From assembly GCF_014650575.1 (NCBI RefSeq), contig NZ_BMVF01000005.1, positions 62,001-126,000 on the forward strand: a DNA stretch of 64,000 bases, in the 5' to 3' direction. Both the position numbers and the translations under genes were made by a program. Positions 53,865 to 63,632 of this stretch are shown piece after piece (the stretch's first letter is position 1; each line of letters begins with the position of its first letter). A model generated the notes under the pieces. It was given only the letters and a program-made list of their open reading frames with translations. It made no database searches and was not told the DNA's origin. The stretch comes from Streptomyces naganishii JCM 4654 (GTDB taxonomy: Bacteria > Actinomycetota > Actinomycetes > Streptomycetales > Streptomycetaceae).

Positions 53865-56031
53865 CTTGGTGTGCGGGCCCTGATCCGTTACCTTCCGCAG
53901 CCAGGGTCGCCCGCACTCGCTGCTCCTCGCGAGCGGAGCCGACGTCCCGTTCCAGGGGTGTGCGGCTCACAGCTGTCGCGAGGTCTTCCAAGGCTCGTTT
54001 TTGCAGTTCCGCTTCGCGCCGCACGACCGGGCTCCCGCTGCCGGAGACGTCCTCCCACGCCTGGAGCGCTTCCTCCACGCGTCCCCAGTCCGGGTTCCTG
54101 TGCTCGCGCACGTCGGCTGCCGCCTGCGCGGTGTCCGTCTCCAGGGCCTCGGCGAATCGCTCCGCCTGGGGGACGAAACGGCTGTCGGCCGGCGGGACGT
54201 GGCTCTCCATGAGCATCGCTGCCCGGCCGAACCCCTTGAGCGCCTCCTGCGCCTCCTGCGCCTCGCGCGACGTCAGACCCCTGGGGCGGACCGGTTCCTG
54301 TCGTGCCCGGTCGTATGCCTCCTGCCAGGCGGCACGTGCCTCCCTGCTCTCCAGCAGTGCCCGGCGCACGTCGGCGTGATGCTCCCGGGTCGGTTCGGCG
54401 TAGTTGCGGAGCACCGCGGCCGCGTAGCGGCCGTTGGCGGCGAGCCAGTCCGCGAGCCGGCCCGGCAGCCGGGGTGTCTCCCAGGCGGGGAACACCACGT
54501 AAGCCAGCATGGCCAGGGCCCCGCCGAGCAGGGTGAGCACCACCCGCTCCGGGACCGTCTGCTCCCATGCCTGGCCGCCCATGCCGAGCAGGAAGACGAC
54601 GTACGCGGCGGTGAAGCACTGGGAATAGGCGTAGCCGGTACGGTTCAGCGTGTACGACAGGCCCGCCGAGACCACGGCCAGCGCGCCGGACACATGGGCG
54701 TCCGGGCCCAGGGCCCGCACCATGCCGGTGGCCAGCGCGACCCCCGCCAGGGTCCCGGCGAGACGGGCCACCGCACGCGCGTACGTCCGGTGGAAGTCCG
54801 GCCGCATCACCATCACCGAGGCGATGGGCGCCCAGTAACCGTGGCCCAGGGGCAGCCGGGCGGCGATCAGATAGCCGAGCGTGGCCACGGCCGCCAGGCG
54901 GACGGCGTGCCGGAACACGGGCGAGTCCCGGCGGAGTTCACGGCGGACCGCCCGGGCGACGACCGGTACCAGCCGGAGCATGGTCGGGCGCATCAGGAAC
55001 TGGGCGCCGGCGGGGCCGGGCGGCGTGGGCGTCCTCCCGAGCGCGCAGCCGCTCCCGGCGATCTCCAACGCCTCGCCGAGCAGTTCCACGAGCCGCTCGG
55101 CGGCCTGCCGCGCGGGGCCCTCCAGCACCTCGTGCTCCTCGTCGACGCGCAGGACGTCCGTGCTCTCGGGCCGTACCTCGGCGGGAGTGCCGCGGCGGAT
55201 CGAGCGGGCGGCCGCGTCCAGGACGTCGGCGGCCGCGTCGAGCAACTCCCGCGCGCGGTCCCGCCCGGGTCCCTCCGCCGGGGCGCCCACGTCCGGGTCG
55301 GCGAGCGCCGCGAGCACCGGCCGAATACGTTCGGCGAGTCCCCGGGGGCCGTGCAGGACGGAGGGACGGGTGCGGGCCTGTGACGGCGTCACGGCGGCCG
55401 CGTCCCGGGCCGTCATCAACGGCTCCGGGTCGAACGGGGCGGTCGGGTCGTGCCGCAGCCGGCGGGCGTAGTCCGCCACGGCGGCCAGGGCGTCGGCGAG
55501 CGCGTCACGATGCGCTCCCCAACGCCGGATCGGGAACAGCCAGATCAGCAGGGCCTGCGTCACGCCCCCGAGTGCGATGACCCCGGCGTGCTCCAGGGCG
55601 TGCCCGACGCTCGTGGGCAAGGTGACGGTCACCAGCATGCTGCCCACGGTCGTCGCCGCGACGATCCCGGCTGTCGATCCGACGGCCCACGCCATACCCG
55701 CGGCAAAGGCCCATACGGCCAGCAGCGCCAGGAACGTCACGAGTCGCCCCGCCGCCAGGTAGCCCACGAAGGTGCTGAGCGCCAGACCCGCGCCCGCGCC
55801 GAGCGCGACCACCTTGCGCGGACGCCAGCTGCGCTGGAAGGTGGCCCCACCCGCGGAGTAGGCGCCGAGGGCGGCGGACGCGGCATACGCAGGGGAGACC
55901 AGCCACAGCGCCGGCCCGATGACGATGGCCATCCCAGCGGCCGCACGCAGCGCGAGTAGGGGCTCAAGCCGCGTCTCCTCGATCTTGAGCCCAGATCGCA
56001 CGACCTCCACGAAGGCCCGCAGCCACGTCAC
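53857..56031 (-). CDS. FUSC family membrane protein (aromatic acid exporter-like)
   Basis: This 724-residue protein has two membrane halves, each of five or six spans (about 25-190 and 395-560), and cytosolic helical regions after each. The second half carries FUSC-like LGHGYWAPIASVMVMRPDFHRTYARAVARL. FUSC proteins (AaeB/YccS-like) export aromatic acids or other compounds. The GTG at 56031 (VTWLRAFVE) is used because related proteins start there and GGCGGA lies upstream; the frame runs on to 56175. It is a single gene. Confidence 0.85.
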   Translation of the reverse strand: MTWLRAFVEVVRSGLKIEETRLEPLLALRAAAGMAIVIGPALWLVSPAYAASAALGAYSAGGATFQRSWRPRKVVALGAGAGLALSTFVGYLAAGRLVTFLALLAVWAFAAGMAWAVGSTAGIVAATTVGSMLVTVTLPTSVGHALEHAGVIALGGVTQALLIWLFPIRRWGAHRDALADALAAVADYARRLRHDPTAPFDPEPLMTARDAAAVTPSQARTRPSVLHGPRGLAERIRPVLAALADPDVGAPAEGPGRDRARELLDAAADVLDAAARSIRRGTPAEVRPESTDVLRVDEEHEVLEGPARQAAERLVELLGEALEIAGSGCALGRTPTPPGPAGAQFLMRPTMLRLVPVVARAVRRELRRDSPVFRHAVRLAAVATLGYLIAARLPLGHGYWAPIASVMVMRPDFHRTYARAVARLAGTLAGVALATGMVRALGPDAHVSGALAVVSAGLSYTLNRTGYAYSQCFTAAYVVFLLGMGGQAWEQTVPERVVLTLLGGALAMLAYVVFPAWETPRLPGRLADWLAANGRYAAAVLRNYAEPTREHHADVRRALLESREARAAWQEAYDRARQEPVRPRGLTSREAQEAQEALKGFGRAAMLMESHVPPADSRFVPQAERFAEALETDTAQAAADVREHRNPDWGRVEEALQAWEDVSGSGSPVVRREAELQKRALEDLATAVSRTPLERDVGSAREEQRVRATLAAEGNGSGPAHQGG

Positions 56032-56346
56032 GGGTGTCCGCCTGGCCGGAACGCCCTGCCGCGGCGCGTCGGCCTGGTTGAGATGCGGTAGCCGTCGGGC
56101 AAGGAAGCCTCCCGCACGGGCCGCCGGCCGGCCGGCGGCCGCAGCCGTTGGAGGTGCCGCTGCCACTGCGGACACCGCTGAGCGTCCGCCGTCCGTCCGC
56201 CAGGCCGGAGCGCGGGCAATCGCTGTTGGTTCAGGTCCGCCCGACGCGCGGCTGTCGGCCCCGGTTCCGTCCGGGGGACGGGCAGGTCGCCACCCGTCCC
56301 CCGGACCGGTGCACGGGAGACAAGGAGCACGGCGGCCCCGGGTCTC
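56032..56346. other. 315-nt gap with a terminator
   Basis: The only clear structure is a perfect 14-bp stem at 56269-56306 (GTCCGGGGGACGGG and its complement, 10-nt loop), about 40 nt past the stop of the dehydrogenase gene, so it should end that transcript. The rest should carry the FUSC promoter. No gene is supported. Confidence 0.6.
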
Positions 56347-57522
56347 TTACCGCTTGTGGCCGTTGCCGTGTCCGTCGGGGTGCAGGACCACCTTGGTCCA
56401 GCCCTCGTCACGGGCGTCGAAGTGCTCGTAGGCGGTGGGAGCCTCGTCCAGGCTGAGTTCGTGGGAGACGACGAAGCTCGGCTTCGCCTTTCCGCCGGCG
56501 ATGAGGTCCCGCAGGGCCCGGTTGTACTTCTTCACCGGTGCCTGCCCGGTTCCCATGCGCTGGCCCTTGAACCACATCATGCCGAAGTCGATCGGGACCT
56601 TGCCCTGGGCCTCCAGTTCGCCCTGGGCCTCCGCGCCGCCGGGGTCCTGGGGCAAGAACACGCCCACCACACCGATGTCACCGGTGAACCTGACCGAGTC
56701 GATCAGGCCGTTGAGCGTGAGACTGGCGTCTTCGTGTCCCTGGGGATCGTGTGCCTGGTAGCCGACGCATTCGCAGCCGTTGTCGGCGCCCAGACCGAGG
56801 GTGGCCTCCTTGACGACCTCCGCCGGGTTCTGCTCGGCGGTGTTGATCGGGATGGCTCCGATCTCCTCCGCCTTGCGCAGCCGGTCGGGCTGGTGGTCGG
56901 CCGTCCAGACGCGGCCGGCGCCCTTGAGGAGGGCGGAGTAGGTCGCCATCAGCCCGACGGGACCGGCCCCGAAGACGATGGTCTGGTCACCTGGTTTGAC
57001 GTGGGCCATCTCGGTGGCGTGGTAGCCGGTGGGGAAGATGTCGGCGAGCATGACGTAGTCGGTCTGCCGCTCGGCGGCGTCCTCGCCCAGGCGCAGAGCG
57101 TTGAAGTCGCCGTAGGGCACGCGCAGCAGCTCCGCCTGGCCGCCCTGGTAGGGACCCATGTCGGCGAACCCGTACGCGGCTCCCGCGAGCGCCGGTTCCG
57201 GCTGCATGGTCAGGCAGTAGTTGGTCAGACCCTGCTCGCACTGCTTGCAGAATCCACAGGCGATGTTGAAGGGCAGGACCACGTACTCGCCCACCTGGAC
57301 CTTGCGGACGGCCGAGCCGACCTCCACGACCTGGCCCATGTTCTCGTGTCCCAGGGTGCGGCCGGACTCGAACGAGGTGCGGCCCTCGTACATGTGCAGG
57401 TCCGAACCGCAGATGTTGGTGGTGGTGATCCTGACGATGATGTCGCAGGGGTGTTCGATCTTCGCGTCCGGTACGTCCTTCACAGTGACCGTCCGCGGTC
57501 CTTCGTATACCGCTGCTTTCAT
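56347..57522 (-). CDS. Zn-dependent dehydrogenase, glutathione-independent formaldehyde dehydrogenase-like
   Basis: This 391-residue MDR-family enzyme has the catalytic-zinc motifs ICGSDLHMYEGR and GHENMGQVVEVGSAV, a structural-zinc cysteine set (ACGFCKQCEQGLTNYC), and the NAD-binding pattern VFGAGPVGLMA. The long insertion (QPEPALAGAAYGFADMGPYQ) fits FdhA-like formaldehyde dehydrogenases, which oxidise formaldehyde with tightly bound NAD. AGGGAAG precedes the ATG. The frame upstream is non-coding. The substrate could be another aldehyde or alcohol. Confidence 0.87.
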   Translation of the reverse strand: MKAAVYEGPRTVTVKDVPDAKIEHPCDIIVRITTTNICGSDLHMYEGRTSFESGRTLGHENMGQVVEVGSAVRKVQVGEYVVLPFNIACGFCKQCEQGLTNYCLTMQPEPALAGAAYGFADMGPYQGGQAELLRVPYGDFNALRLGEDAAERQTDYVMLADIFPTGYHATEMAHVKPGDQTIVFGAGPVGLMATYSALLKGAGRVWTADHQPDRLRKAEEIGAIPINTAEQNPAEVVKEATLGLGADNGCECVGYQAHDPQGHEDASLTLNGLIDSVRFTGDIGVVGVFLPQDPGGAEAQGELEAQGKVPIDFGMMWFKGQRMGTGQAPVKKYNRALRDLIAGGKAKPSFVVSHELSLDEAPTAYEHFDARDEGWTKVVLHPDGHGNGHKR

Positions 57523-57821
57523 GATGGCTTCCCTTGATGTCGCGGCATTGCGGTGATGCAGAGGGCACGAAGCGCCTGACTCTCGGAAGGGCTGCCACGA
57601 AAGTCCGTCGCTCCGGGACACCTCTGCGGGGCCGTTCTCCTGGATCAGGTGGAGCGGTCGTTTCGACGCCGGCCGGCGAGGCGGAGCTTCGGCGCTCCGG
57701 CGGCGTGCGGTGCGGGTCCCCGTCGGCCCCCGAGGCGAAACAACCACGCGCCGACCGATCAGCGGGATCACCGAACCCGGACGACCGCCAACCGACGGCA
57801 CATCCCCGACTGAGGCACCCG

Positions 57822-58943
57822 CTAGTCGCCGTGGTCGTCCTGTAGCGCGCTGCGACGCTCCTGTTCGCGCTTGGAGTAGGCGGCTGCCCGGATCGCCTCG
57901 TCGCTCTCCAAGCCCGACCCCAGCGCGCCGCCCACCGTGGCGACCGAAGCGACGAACCAGGACAAGGTCCAGTATTCAGTGGCGTGCAGCGGGGTTCGTG
58001 TCGTGGAAGCGTACACCCGGTCGTTGAGGATGAAGAGCGCCCAGACCAGGTTGATGACCATCAGACCCACGTAGCAGACGATCACCCCGATACCCACGGT
58101 CACAATCGTCGAGGCGTTGTACAGAGCGGCCCTCTTCCTCGCCTCCGGCGAAACCTCATCCGTTCGATGCCACAGCTTCGCGTCCACGATCAGCCAGCCG
58201 ATCATGAGCGCGACAGACCCGACCGTGGCGATCACCAGGCGCGGAGTGCTCAGGTAGGTGGCCAGGTTCCAGATGGTGGAGTTCACGGTGGCGACCGCTC
58301 CCGTGGCGAGGGCGGCCGCCAGGGCCTTCGACAAGCCCGGCACCAAGCGCCACGGCCGGTTGGCGCGGACCATACCGAGGAGCACCCTCAAGTAACCGCG
58401 CGGCCCTCTGACGACGTACCGCAGATCGGCGATCTCCTCCTCACCGATCCGGCCCGGATGGATGGGCGCGAGACGACCGACGAAAGGCCCCCGCAACGGC
58501 TGACTTCCCGGAGGCCCCTCAGCCCGAGTGGCCCGGAGGCCCGCCAAGCTGAGCACGGCTTCTTCGACGGCCTGTCGGGCTCTCGTCTGCAGCCGGAAGC
58601 CCCCCAGCGTGGGAAGAGACAGCAGCGCCAAGCCGTGTTCGTGACTCAGATCCACCACGAGCTTGCGCCCGTGCGAGTGCAGCGGAAGGTCGGTGAGGGC
58701 CACGACGATGTCCCAGCCCTCCGCGCGCCTGCGGTCCATGACGCGACGCGTCAACGTCGGCAGGTCCTCGGTCCCCGCGGTGAAGGGCTCGCTGACCACC
58801 TCGACGTCGAACCGTCGTCCCTGGCCTGACCTGTCGGCGAGCCGATCAGGCAGCATCTCTGCCATGCGCTGCGCGATCTCCGTCGGCGCATCCGGATCCG
58901 CCAGGAGGGCCACGACCGTAACGTCCTGTGACGACACCCGCAT
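57822..58943 (-). CDS. Membrane protein of unknown function
   Basis: This 373-residue protein has a soluble N-terminal half (about 1-180; VVALLADPDAPTEIAQRMAE, DIVVALTDLPLHSHGRKLVV). A C-terminal half with about four spans follows (ALAAALATGAVATVNSTIW; IATVGSVALMIGWLIVDAK; IVTVGIGVIVCYVGLMVINLV; WTLSWFVASVATVGGALGSG). I recognise no named family, though similar proteins seem common in actinobacteria. It runs the same way as the dehydrogenase gene, after a 299-nt gap. Function is unknown. Confidence 0.75.
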   Translation of the reverse strand: MRVSSQDVTVVALLADPDAPTEIAQRMAEMLPDRLADRSGQGRRFDVEVVSEPFTAGTEDLPTLTRRVMDRRRAEGWDIVVALTDLPLHSHGRKLVVDLSHEHGLALLSLPTLGGFRLQTRARQAVEEAVLSLAGLRATRAEGPPGSQPLRGPFVGRLAPIHPGRIGEEEIADLRYVVRGPRGYLRVLLGMVRANRPWRLVPGLSKALAAALATGAVATVNSTIWNLATYLSTPRLVIATVGSVALMIGWLIVDAKLWHRTDEVSPEARKRAALYNASTIVTVGIGVIVCYVGLMVINLVWALFILNDRVYASTTRTPLHATEYWTLSWFVASVATVGGALGSGLESDEAIRAAAYSKREQERRSALQDDHGD

Positions 58944-59259
58944 GGCTCCTTCTCGTCGGCTGCCCCGCGCTCACATGGCCACAGGATGCCCTCGAGGTAA
59001 GGCCGACGCGGCGTGACACGCTGGCCCCTGCCGGCAGGCGCAGGCGGTACGGTCGGACCTCCTCGTGCTCCCCGTGCAGGGCCCGCTCCACCACCGGCCA
59101 CACGGTTGTGTGCGCCACCACGAACACCTGCTCCGCGCCAACCCGGGCGGCACCGCACGCCGCGCTAGCGCCGTGAAGCACTCGGGATGGTCCCTGGGGG
59201 AGGGGCCCGGTGACGGCGCCTGTCGCGCGGTTCGCGGCGCGATCAGGTAATCAGGAACG
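58944..59259. other. 316-nt gap with a coding-like minus-strand fragment
   Basis: On the minus strand, 59181 to about 59030 reads [20 protein letters not shown], then [20 protein letters not shown], with strongly G/C third positions. This is protein-like text that decays after about 50 codons. It may be a broken gene or a short unrecognised one (GTG at 59181, no good ribosome site). The promoter of the UvrA-like gene should lie at the right end. Confidence 0.3.
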
Positions 59260-61728
59260 GTGGACAAGGACGCGGCCGACCCCCTCGTGCATGTGCGGGG
59301 CGCCGGTGAGAACAACCTGCGGAACATCGATGTCGACGTTCCGCGGGACGCGATGGTCGTCTTCACCGGCGTCTCCGGTTCCGGCAAGTCCTCGCTCGCG
59401 TTCGGCACGCTCTACGCGGAGGCCCAGCGGCGCTACTTCGAGTCCGTAGCGCCGTACGCCCGAAGGCTGTTGCAACAGGTCGGCGCCCCGCACGTGCAGG
59501 AAATCACCGGGCTGCCACCGGCCGTGGCCCTGCAGCAGCGCCGCGGGTCGCCCAGCTCACGCTCGACGGTCGGCACCCTCACCACGCTGTCCAATCTGCT
59601 GCGCATGCTGTACTCCCGCGCCGGCACCTATCCGCCCCGGGCCGCGCGGCTGGAAGCCGAGTCGTTCTCACCCAACACCGCGGCCGGCGCCTGCCCGGAG
59701 TGTCACGGGCTGGGCGTCGTGCACGACGTCGCCGAGGACCTGCTCGTCCCGGACCCCTCGCTGAGCATCCGCGAGGGGGCGATCGCCGCCTGGCCGGGTG
59801 CCTGGCAAGGAGCCAACCTGCGCAGTGTCGTCAGCGGCCTGGGTATCGACATCGACCGGCCGTGGCGCAGGCTCAGGAAGAAGGACCGGGACTGGCTGCT
59901 GTACACGGACGAGCAGCCGTCCGTGTACGTCGAGCCGGAGGAGGACCGCGTCGACTACGGCTACCAGGGCAAGTTCTGGAGTGCCCGCAAGCACGTCATG
60001 CACGTCCTCGCCGACTCCAAGAGCGAGAAGATGCGCGAACGGGCGCTGCGGTTCGTCAGGAGTGTGCCCTGTCCCGCCTGTCACGGCAGCGGACTGCGGC
60101 CCGAGGCCCTCGCCGTGACCTTCGCCGGACGTTCCATCGCCGAGGTCAACGCGATGCCGCTCACCGAGGTCGTGGCGCTGCTGCGGCCCGTCGCGGGACG
60201 ATCCGAGGCCGACGCCACCACGTCGACCGCACGATCGGGGGAGACGACCGAGGTCGCGGTCCGGATCTGCGGCGATCTGGTCGCGCGGATCGACGTACTG
60301 CTCGACCTGGGCCTCGGATATCTCAGCCTCGGGCGCCGCTCGACGACCCTGTCGCCCGGCGAGGCGCAGCGCCTGCGGATCGCCACCCAACTGCGCTCAG
60401 GGCTGTTCGGCGTCGTCTACGTCCTCGACGAGCCCTCCGCGGGCCTGCACCCGGCTGACGCGGAACCGCTGCTGGACGTGCTGGACCGCCTCAAGGCGGC
60501 GGGAAACTCGCTGTTCGTCGTGGAGCACGACATGGACGTCGTACGGCGGGCCGACTGGGTGGTCGACATCGGTCCCGGTGCGGGCGAGGGCGGCGGACGC
60601 GTGCTGTACAGCGGCCCGGTCGCCGGTCTCGAGCGGGTCGCGGAGTCGGCCACCAGCCAGTACCTTTTCGGGCGCGCACATCCGCTCGATCACCGCCCGC
60701 GCACACCGCACGGCTGGCTGCACCTACGCGGCGTCTCCCGCCACAACCTGCACGACGTGTCCGTCGACGTACCGCTCCGCGTCCTGACGGCGGTGACGGG
60801 CGTGTCCGGTTCCGGAAAGTCGACGCTGGTGACGCAGGTGCTCGCCGAGGTCGTCCGCGGCCACCTCGGACTCGTACCAGAGGAACCCGACGAGGCGCGG
60901 CTGGAGGTCGACGTCCAGGACGCGTCGGGGGTCGAGTCGTTCGACCGGCTGGTTCGGGTCGACCAACGGCCCATCGGCCGAACTCCCCGGTCCAACCTGG
61001 CCACGTACACCGGGATGTTCGACGCGGTGCGCAAGCTGTACGCGGCGACGGACGAGGCCAGGGCGCGCGGCTACTCGGCCGGGCGGTTCTCCTTCAACGT
61101 GCCCGAAGGGCGGTGCGAGACCTGTCAGGGCGAAGGGTTCGTCGCGGTGGAACTGCTGTTCCTGCCGGGCACCTACGCGCCGTGCCCGACCTGCCACGGC
61201 GCCCGGTACAACGCCGAAACACTGGAAGTCACCTACCAAGGCAAGAACATCGCGGAAGTACTGGCGCTGTCCGTCGACGCCGCCGCCGAGTTCCTGTCCG
61301 CCGTCCCGGCCGCTTCCCGCAGTCTGGAGACCTTGCGCGAGGTGGGCCTGGGGTACCTGCGGCTGGGCCAGCCCGCGACGGAACTCAGCGGCGGTGAGGC
61401 GCAACGCATCAAACTGGCCACCGAACTGCAGCGAGCCCGCCGCGGGCACGCGCTCTACCTGCTCGACGAGCCGACGACGGGGCTGCACCCCTCGGACATC
61501 GCCTTGCTGCTGCGACAGCTGCACCGGCTCGTCGACGCCGGCAACACGGTCGTCCTCGTCGAGCACGACCTGGACACGATCGCCACCGCCGACTGGGTCA
61601 TCGACCTCGGTCCGGGCGGCGGCGACGCGGGCGGGCGGGTGGTCGTGGCGGGCCCGCCGGCCAAGGTGGCCAGGGCTCGCCGCAGCGCCACCGCACCCTA
61701 TCTCGCGGCCCGGCTCGCGCGCTCCTGA
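59260..61728 (+). CDS. UvrA2-like excinuclease ABC ATPase
   Basis: This 822-residue protein has two ABC modules. Module 1 has Walker [10 protein letters not shown] (37-45), signature LSPGEAQRL and [10 protein letters not shown]. Module 2 has [18 protein letters not shown] and [10 protein letters not shown]. Zinc-finger-like CxxC sets ([26 protein letters not shown]) are present. It is about 120 residues shorter than UvrA and lacks the UvrB-binding region, fitting class II UvrA (UvrA2/DrrC), linked to DNA-damage or intercalator tolerance. The start is GTG at 59260, with AGGAAC close before it. Its neighbours are unrelated. Confidence 0.92.
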   Translation: MDKDAADPLVHVRGAGENNLRNIDVDVPRDAMVVFTGVSGSGKSSLAFGTLYAEAQRRYFESVAPYARRLLQQVGAPHVQEITGLPPAVALQQRRGSPSSRSTVGTLTTLSNLLRMLYSRAGTYPPRAARLEAESFSPNTAAGACPECHGLGVVHDVAEDLLVPDPSLSIREGAIAAWPGAWQGANLRSVVSGLGIDIDRPWRRLRKKDRDWLLYTDEQPSVYVEPEEDRVDYGYQGKFWSARKHVMHVLADSKSEKMRERALRFVRSVPCPACHGSGLRPEALAVTFAGRSIAEVNAMPLTEVVALLRPVAGRSEADATTSTARSGETTEVAVRICGDLVARIDVLLDLGLGYLSLGRRSTTLSPGEAQRLRIATQLRSGLFGVVYVLDEPSAGLHPADAEPLLDVLDRLKAAGNSLFVVEHDMDVVRRADWVVDIGPGAGEGGGRVLYSGPVAGLERVAESATSQYLFGRAHPLDHRPRTPHGWLHLRGVSRHNLHDVSVDVPLRVLTAVTGVSGSGKSTLVTQVLAEVVRGHLGLVPEEPDEARLEVDVQDASGVESFDRLVRVDQRPIGRTPRSNLATYTGMFDAVRKLYAATDEARARGYSAGRFSFNVPEGRCETCQGEGFVAVELLFLPGTYAPCPTCHGARYNAETLEVTYQGKNIAEVLALSVDAAAEFLSAVPAASRSLETLREVGLGYLRLGQPATELSGGEAQRIKLATELQRARRGHALYLLDEPTTGLHPSDIALLLRQLHRLVDAGNTVVLVEHDLDTIATADWVIDLGPGGGDAGGRVVVAGPPAKVARARRSATAPYLAARLARS

Positions 61729-61900
61729 CGGCAGAATCGCGATCACGAATCCCCGAACCTGCGGCGCGGCCCGGTGGCCGGGTGGTCTCGCGCACCAGCG
61801 CGGTGCGCGAGTACGCCGGCTATACGGCAACCGCGGGACCCGACCTGCCGCGACAGTGCCGTAGCCCGGCGTGAGCGGTCGCGTGTGGCAAGAATGACCC

Positions 61901-62563
61901 ATGCACATCGTGATCGCGGGTGGACACGGAAAGATCGCGCGCCGGCTGACCCGGCTGCTCTCGGCGCGCGGCGACAACGTCACAGGGCTCATCCGCAACC
62001 CAGACCACGCCGACGACCTGCGCGCGGACGGCGCGGAACCGGTGGTGTGCGATCTGGAGCACGCCTCGGTGGACGAGGTTGTCGGCCACCTTCGCGGCGC
62101 CGACGCGGCACTGTTCGCCGCGGGCGCCGGACCGGGCAGCGGCGCGGCCCGCAAGCAGACGGTGGACCGGAACGCGGCCATCCTCCTCGCCGACGCGGCC
62201 GAGCGCGCCGGGATGCGCCGCTTCCTGGTGATCTCCGCGATGGGCGTGGACAGCCCGCCGCCACCCGGCACCGACCCGGTGTTCGCCGCCTACCTGAAGG
62301 CAAAGGGCGAGGCGGACGCCGACATCGCCTCCCGTCCGGGACTGGACTGGACGATTCTGCGCCCGGGGATGCTGACCGACGACCCCGGCAGCGGCCGCGT
62401 CACGCTCGCCGAGCACACCGACCGCGGCCAAGTGCCGCGCGACGACGTGGCCGCGGTGCTGGCCGCCCTGCTCCACGAGCCCAGGACCGCCGGGCGCATC
62501 CTCGAGCTGATCAGCGGGTCCACCCCGGTCGAGGAGGCGGTGCGCGCCGTGGCCGGCGACTGA
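61901..62563 (+). CDS. NmrA-like NAD(P)-binding protein (atypical SDR)
   Basis: This 220-residue protein has the Rossmann motif IAGGHGKIARRL at its start, an Asp-type VVCDLEH loop, and RFLVISAMGVDS then YLKAKGEADA, where Tyr-x-x-x-Lys is kept. LDWTILRPGMLTDDPG is typical of atypical SDR proteins. These may act as reductases or redox sensors. It starts 173 nt behind the UvrA-like gene and appears to be a single gene. Substrate is unknown. Confidence 0.88.
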   Translation: MHIVIAGGHGKIARRLTRLLSARGDNVTGLIRNPDHADDLRADGAEPVVCDLEHASVDEVVGHLRGADAALFAAGAGPGSGAARKQTVDRNAAILLADAAERAGMRRFLVISAMGVDSPPPPGTDPVFAAYLKAKGEADADIASRPGLDWTILRPGMLTDDPGSGRVTLAEHTDRGQVPRDDVAAVLAALLHEPRTAGRILELISGSTPVEEAVRAVAGD

Positions 62564-62747
62564 CGCCGCACCCCGCCCTCGCCCGGGCGCGGGTGACGAC
62601 TCACACCCGGGCGCGGGGCGCTGTGAAAGCCGCTGCGCAGCGAGGCCGACAGCACCCGGACGTCCCCGGAGCGAGCCATCCCAGGCGGAGGGCGAGCGGG
62701 GCGACGACGCCTAGCGCCACTGGACGTCCCGTCTTCTTCCGGCGCTG

Positions 62748-63110
62748 TCACCGGTTCCCGGCCCGCCTGCCGTCCAGCGGTCCGTGCAGGTGCGCGACGG
62801 GGTTCTCGATGTCCGCGCATTTCTGCTGTCCGGCGCGTACCTCGGCAGAGAGCACACCGCAGCGGTGGACGCGCTCGAAATCACCGTAGGGGAACTTGTA
62901 CCGGCCCTTGGTCTCCTCTCCCATCTCGTCGTCGATGCCCAGGTACCACCGGGCGTATTCGTCGAATCCGTGCTCCTCGAGGTAGGCGTTCTCGTCCGCT
63001 GCCGAAGGCCGGTGCTCGCTCCACTCGTCCCGGTCGTCCAGGACGATCCGGCCCTCTTGGGTCAGCTTCTTTGCGTGGTTGAACGCCGTCGCGTTCAGTT
63101 TCACCGTCAT
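62748..63110 (-). CDS. Conserved small protein of unknown function
   Basis: This 120-residue protein begins MTVKLNATAFNHAKKL, then LDDRDEWSEHRPSAADEN, EEHGFDEYARWYLGID and GRYKFPYGDFERVHRCGVLS. It is hydrophilic, lacks membrane spans and is rich in acidic, aromatic and His residues. The same text is familiar from other Streptomyces genomes, but no function is known to me. The ATG at 63110 has GGTGAA upstream; GTG 63119 is an alternative. It stands alone. Confidence 0.8.
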   Translation of the reverse strand: MTVKLNATAFNHAKKLTQEGRIVLDDRDEWSEHRPSAADENAYLEEHGFDEYARWYLGIDDEMGEETKGRYKFPYGDFERVHRCGVLSAEVRAGQQKCADIENPVAHLHGPLDGRRAGNR

Positions 63111-63632
63111 GCCGTTCACCGCCCCATCGACGGCCGTGTTCAGATGTCGGCTGCTGCCGCCCGGACATCCTGTCGAGCCTGCCCCATCAGCTCGTTCAAG
63201 TGGCCGACCTCAGGAGTGAGTTCCCGCGCGCGGCGCGTACCGTCCGGGCGTCGGCGGGGGCAGTTCCTTCTCCTCGCCGGGGACGGCCGGAACGACAGGC
63301 GCCGCGAGCCGTACCTCCGCCACGGCCGTGCAGCGCCTCGACGAGGAGGCCGAGGAAGGCGGGCCGCCACGGGCGAAGGGCTCGAGCAGGCCACCGGGAC
63401 CGCGGCGTCTACTACGACGGACGGAGGCCGCCCGAGACACCATTGAAGCTGAGCTCCCCAGGGTGACGGACCGGGTGGCTCCACGCCTGCGTCTGGCGAG
63501 TCAGGAATGCACAGGTCCGGTCGCCCCACGAGGACGAGAGAAGGGATCCACCCATCTCGGGTAACCGGCCCGTGAGTGGGTACGCGACATGCCGCTCGGT
63601 TCTCTGAGGGCTTCGAGGGACGGAGTGGTCTC
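63111..63632. other. 522-nt gap without a firm gene
   Basis: A minus-strand frame at 63210-63443 (MVSRAASVRRS, ending RYAPRAGTHS) has G/C third positions in its second half and a GGGGAG 10 nt before its ATG. Another minus-strand stretch ending at 63140 reads EVGHLNELMGQARQDVRAA. Both could be decayed genes; neither is recognised. No repeats or RNA seen. Confidence 0.3.
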
